Shown in pieces: positions 59,899 through 64,000 of a DNA stretch of 64,000 bases (the first letter of the stretch is position 1; each line of letters begins with the position of its first letter). Source of the DNA: Pieris napi (taxonomy: Eukaryota > Arthropoda > Insecta > Lepidoptera > Pieridae). The DNA lies in NCBI RefSeq assembly GCF_905475465.1, contig NC_062253.1:3596001-3660000 (forward strand). Reading direction: 5' to 3'. The translations under genes were made by a program, and so were the position numbers. A model generated the notes under the pieces. That model saw nothing but the letters and a program-made list of their open reading frames with translations, was not told where the DNA came from and searched no databases.

Positions 59899-60740
59899 AT
59901 AGGTCTACCAGGATCTGATGGCAAAAAGGGAAAAAAGAAATTGACGCTAGCAATACTGGGGAAATTGGAGTAAAACGTTTTGATACTTTTTTTTCCTTAT
60001 AGCGGCTGATTCTGTGTGTGATACATGCAAATATAAAAATTTATCCAATGTGGGGTTTGAAATTTAGATGAAAACTCCAATTACTCTGTTCATGAGTTTA
60101 TTAATTAATTAAGAACTTGAAAATGGTTCCAAATACTGCACATCCACAAAAAAGTCTTCAACGAAGTATTTATAATAAACCTTTCCTCCTGCATCTCAAT
60201 TAACCGATCTTGTTCTATGAACTGATTTTCAATTTTTATTACATGCTCACAAGATTTTCGCCATTCATCGTTCCCTATTTGAGAGAAATAAACAGTGTAC
60301 AACTCATTTATCTTGTTTCTGATCAATTCTAAATCAAAACTATCCAAGTTTATTTGTAGTATAAGAAACCCCTGAAATAAACCAAAGTTTAGTATAAGTA
60401 CATAATATAATACACACGAAAAATCCCATAAACCAAACTATCAAGACGTGTCATTCCTACTAACCAGTCAACGCTTGCACATGGCTCAATATCGATGATT
60501 GTGTATGTTCTGCATCTTGTTGACCAAGTATTCTTTGATAAACATTGAAAACAATAATATGTCTTGCTTGCGATCGAAGAGTTTTCTTCGACATTTTCAA
60601 CACTTTTTAAAGGAAATTTGAAGCCAAACCAAAAACAATTCCTCGAAATTTCAGTTGACAGATGAAATTTTTCTTTTATTGCCATATATAAATCGCTAAT
60701 TTTTAATTTTTTTTTTGCCATCAGATTCTGGTAGACCTAT
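59899..60740 (-). mobile_element. internally deleted Tc1/mariner-like DNA transposon, copy B
   Basis: Same ends as copy A at 1299-2400 (ATAGGTCTACCAGGATCTG and complement), with similar TA-rich flanks. The minus strand keeps the transposase N-terminal region (60600-60450, frame broken) and the C-terminal piece DEWRKSCEHVIKIENQF (60210-60290). Relative to copy A it has lost the helix-turn-helix/basic segment and the catalytic E region, so it is about 260 bp shorter. Confidence 0.8.
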
Positions 60741-61964
60741 AATATTTCTTACAATGATATACTGTTAATATAGATTAACATGAACAAAAACCAACCTTCA
60801 ACTGTCATCTGTCAAGAAACTTCCATTTTGAGTTAGCGCGTAATTTGTTTTTACTGAGTTGCGAATTAGTTAATGATTCTATTGTCTTATAATATATTAT
60901 CTACTCATACAAAGAGCAAGATATGGTATAATATGATTACCTGAAAACGTGTTGAATGTCTTGAATATACTGAGAACACCGTATTTATTAATTGTATTTC
61001 TAATTTTATAACATAGATAAATCGTAAAGATCTTTCTGTCAGTCCGTAAATTTAATTAAATTACCGCGACCGCAAGCCACTTGAATTTGTTTCTCCTGTT
61101 TAGTTTATGTCGTATTGTTCCCAACAAGCGAAGGGAGGAATAAACAATTGGGCCGCGTGAAACCTTAGATAAAATCTTTATTTAACCTAAATAGATTACA
61201 AATTCACAACCAAATGAAAATGATGAATTAGAACATCGAATAATTTATTATTAAATCAACGGAGTATTTTGAATGATGTAATTTAATTTCGTTGAGGTAT
61301 AAAAATTATATCAAAAACAGAGGCTGAAAATCACTTACAAAATGTTTCAGTGACGTGGGGTGTATTCATGCTGATGGTTCTAGTTATAAAGCCTGGTATA
61401 GATAGTGAGAGATGTTTGCTAAAATTAATTCGAAAAGAGACAGACAAAGAGATAGTCAGAGTACAGCCGGTGTATCGTCAGTGCCCGTCTTGAGAGCCTC
61501 AAGAAAAAGGCACTTACGTCCCCATTTATAATTTATAATTGTATTCTAAGGTCATATTTGGGATGATGTAGAAATCCCAGCACAGCAAAACATAAGCTCT
61601 TTTATTTCCTCTGTTGGCCACTTTCTTCGTATTTTTAATTTTTTAATTGTGGTCGATATTGATGAGCCGACAGAATTTATGGGCGAAGCGCAGCGTCATC
61701 CACCGGGTCCATCCAGTCTTTCCCAGCTGGTCGGGTAATATCTTCAGATTCCCCGACTCCTGTTCAGTAGAGGCGCTGACGGCTGTCACAAGTAGCGCAG
61801 CTCCAACCGTGCCCCGGCGGTCACCCCCGTGCAGCGGCTGATTCCGTATATTATTATTAACTTGACTCTTCATATTCGCTATCACCTTTTCTTTCTCTTC
61901 ATATTATACATAGTCAGGATATCAAAAATTTTGTTTAAAATACTTTGAAATGTGGTTTTCAATA
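60741..61964. other. gene-free stretch with one GC-richer patch
   Basis: At 61643-61885 a minus-strand frame (RRGTVGAALLVTAVSASTEQ, then LGKTGWTRWMTLRFAHKF) is GC-richer than its surroundings. I do not recognise it; it may be a coding remnant of a mobile element. The rest is AT-rich. Confidence 0.35.
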
Positions 61965-62341
61965 CCTGTTTATTAAAGTGAAACTTTTATTACATCGTCT
62001 CAAATTTTTTCGTCTGCGTGTTGCATGTCGCGTGACGGTCGGCCGCGGAGTAGGGATAAAGTGAAAGGCGCTCGTCATAGCAGCCAAGGCCGATATGGCG
62101 GCGCCTATAGTTCGCAACAGCTGACCGTGTAGTGTATAGACTATTATTTAAGATGTGTATATAATCTAAATAATTGTTAAGTATTATGTATGTCGTACTC
62201 TCTAAGACACAGAGTTCAATAAAAATATTAGTTGGAGAATTAGTCCACTTTTATTATTTCCCATTATCATTCCAATTTACCAAGTATAAAATTAAGATTG
62301 TAAAGCGATTTTTATACCCTTAATGGAGTATTATTCCAATA
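61965..62341 (+). mobile_element. LTR-like unit, copy 2
   Basis: Near-identical to 54955-55357 over ~370 bases, in the same orientation: GACGGTCGGCCGCGGAGTAG, CAGCCAAGGCCGATATGGCG, then TTCAATAAAAATATTAG and the end TATTATTCCA. The two lie 7 kb apart. Confidence 0.5.
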
Positions 62342-62703
62342 ACTTTTAGTTAAATGTCTATAATGTGAAAAAAAGTTTCAATTTTACCGTGCTTTCATAA
62401 AACCACAGAATCCTTTTTATATTTATTTGTTACTAATTTTTTTTAGCGAATGATGAATTTATTAAGATGTTAGTTAATTTAATATATCTAATATCCCTTC
62501 AATAAAACGCGGCCTTATCGCGGGCATCTTGTTTGCGAGGAAGATGAATCTGCTCATCCCTGCCCCTGATTCGTAAGTTCTCATGTAATTCTTACACGTG
62601 TATATTTTTTATTTATTTTATTTTAAGCCTTATCTTATTTCCTAATACAAAAATATCTAATTATCTCATGTGTTAGTGAATATCTTTTACAGTTAGTAAG
62701 TAT
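62342..62703. other. gene-free AT-rich stretch
   Basis: No feature recognised. Confidence 0.35.
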
Positions 62704-62945
62704 CAGGAACCCTCTTCGGTAAAGGCCTCCTCCAAGGCTTGCCATCTTTCTCTATCCCGAACTATTTGGACCCACCCGCGATTTTTTTGATGTCATCATC
62801 CCATCGAGCGTAGGGTCTGCCTCTGTGTCGTTTGCCTGGTGGGCCACTCCATGTAGTTACTGTTTTCGTCCACCTATGATCTGTGAGGCGCGCTACATGA
62901 CCCGCCCACTTCCACTTCAATTTTTTTTGCGTGGCTTAGAGCATC
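62704..62945 (-). pseudogene. RTE-like LINE, C-terminal remnant
   Basis: The minus strand reads GHVARLTDHRWTKTVTTW, then GKRHRGRPYARWDDDIKKI, the C-terminal signature of RTE-type endonuclease/reverse transcriptases. It is the same protein region as the remnant at 25235-25460 but a different copy. Confidence 0.75.
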
Positions 62946-63734
62946 AATTGCTCTCGTCTCTTGTCTTATCTTTATGTGTCTTATTTTATGTACCTTTTTA
63001 ATATTTAGCATGCTCCTTTCCATGCCTCGTTGACATGTATTTATTTTATTTTTGTTTTATTTGTAAATTTCCATGTTTGGCATGCATATGTCAGACATGG
63101 CAGAAGGCATGAGTCCATAACTCTCCTCTTGAGTATTATAGGCATATCACTTTTAAACACGTGCATATTATTTATTCTTATTTCTTACATATTCCAATAT
63201 TTATTTATTTTATACACATAAAAAATAAAATTTGAAACAAACCGCTATTTTATATTTATAAGAACGGTAACTATTACCTGAATAATGACTTACCCATTAT
63301 ATGGGATAAAGGTTTATCAATTCAGTGGTTTATGAACTTCATTTTAAGAATCATGTTGGTAATACAAATATTACATAGATAATTTATACGTTATTACGGT
63401 AATATCGCATGCTATATGCACAAAGGCTAAGCCGCACCTGTGTCTGCTTGTCAAATGCTGGAGCGAAACCTACAAGGCACGCGTGCGATCAATTTGAACG
63501 TGAAAACAATTACCTTTTGTTTTCTCTAAATATTATTTCGTTTGTTATGAATTAGAGGAGGGCTTCGGGCGTTATTTTTACACAATTAATAGGTGTTCTC
63601 AGAGACTTTATTACCAAAGAACAATGCCAATAATATAAAAGATATCTCTGCGGTATTTGAATTTTGTTAAGCCTTTCTAGTCATGGTAAATATATATTGT
63701 ATTTAAATATTGACGTTGGTTTATCATAACGTCG
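62946..63734. other. gene-free stretch
   Basis: More decayed RTE sequence may extend to about 63140; otherwise nothing recognised. Confidence 0.35.
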
Positions 63735-63835
63735 AGTGTAGTGCCCAGTGGCTTCAGCGTGCGACTCTCATCCTTAGGTCCCTGTTTCGATCCCTGGCTG
63801 TGCACCGGTGGTCTTTCGTTCCATGTGCATTTAAT
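63735..63835 (+). mobile_element. SINE-1, truncated after the head
   Basis: The tRNA-like head AGTGGCTTCAGCGTGCGACT with GTTTCGATCCCTGGCTGTGC, then interrupted by the LINE fragment that follows. Confidence 0.75.
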
Positions 63836-63845
63836 ATTATTATTA

Positions 63846-64000
63846 TTTTTTTATAGAACGGGGGGCAAACGGGCAGGAGGCTCACCTGATGTTAAGTGAT
63901 ACCGCCGCCCATGGACACTCTCAATGCCAGAGGGCTCGCGAGTGCGTTGCCGGCGTTTTAAGAATTGGTACGCTCTTTTCTTGAAGGACCCTAAGTCGAA
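63846..64000 (-). mobile_element. family L1 LINE 3'-end fragment, runs off the window
   Basis: Antisense copy, GGGGGGCAAACGGGCAGGAG to GAAGGACCCTAAGTCGAA at the edge. It is inserted into or next to the SINE-1 copy at 63735. Confidence 0.8.

Overview
The window looks like nuclear DNA of an insect, most probably a moth or butterfly. It is AT-rich, its genes are split by GT-AG introns, and most of the rest is made of repeat types typical of lepidopteran genomes: tRNA-derived SINEs, CR1/jockey-like and RTE-like LINE ends, short Helitrons ending in CTAG, PIF/Harbinger-like and mariner-type elements. The species was not identified. I saw no rRNA, free-standing tRNA gene, CRISPR array or bacterial-type operon.

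Region 1 (1-3.8 kb): the 3' half of a mariner-type transposase gene (DD41D spacing) enters from the left edge. It is followed by an internally deleted Tc1/mariner-like DNA transposon, which has a shorter relative at 59.9-60.7 kb.

Region 2 (3.8-18.1 kb) holds all three recognisable host genes. A 12-exon plus-strand gene (3834-10089, 546 aa) encodes a FERM protein of the FRMD3/FRMD5 type with a C-terminal membrane segment. It converges on an uninterrupted minus-strand gene for the WNK-pathway kinase Fray (OSR1/SPAK; 488 aa, 14638-16104). Only 79 bases upstream of the fray start codon, on the same strand, ends a 5-exon NUDT19-type Nudix hydrolase gene (16184-18054, 359 aa). The FERM gene concerns cortex and membrane organisation, Fray concerns ion and volume control, and NUDT19 concerns coenzyme A turnover. 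I see no shared pathway; only the tight NUDT19-fray spacing suggests a link, through transcription.

Region 3 (18.1-64 kb) is a 46-kb stretch without a convincing host gene, packed with repeats. It includes an SINE-1 family in about 11 full or partial copies (a further degenerate one lies in a FERM-gene intron), an SINE-2 family (3 copies), a palindromic ~245-bp hairpin element (7 copies), four Helitron-like elements, a 5'-truncated, frameshifted LINE (47.76-50.6 kb), several detached LINE ends, two LTR-like units 7 kb apart, and a 12-unit, 140-bp minisatellite whose every unit folds on itself (38.9-40.5 kb).

The most interesting signals are: the hairpin element sitting at the same position and in the same orientation in two different SINE copies; matched changes in both arms of the hairpin element; the self-complementary minisatellite; and the intronless fray reading frame hard against NUDT19.
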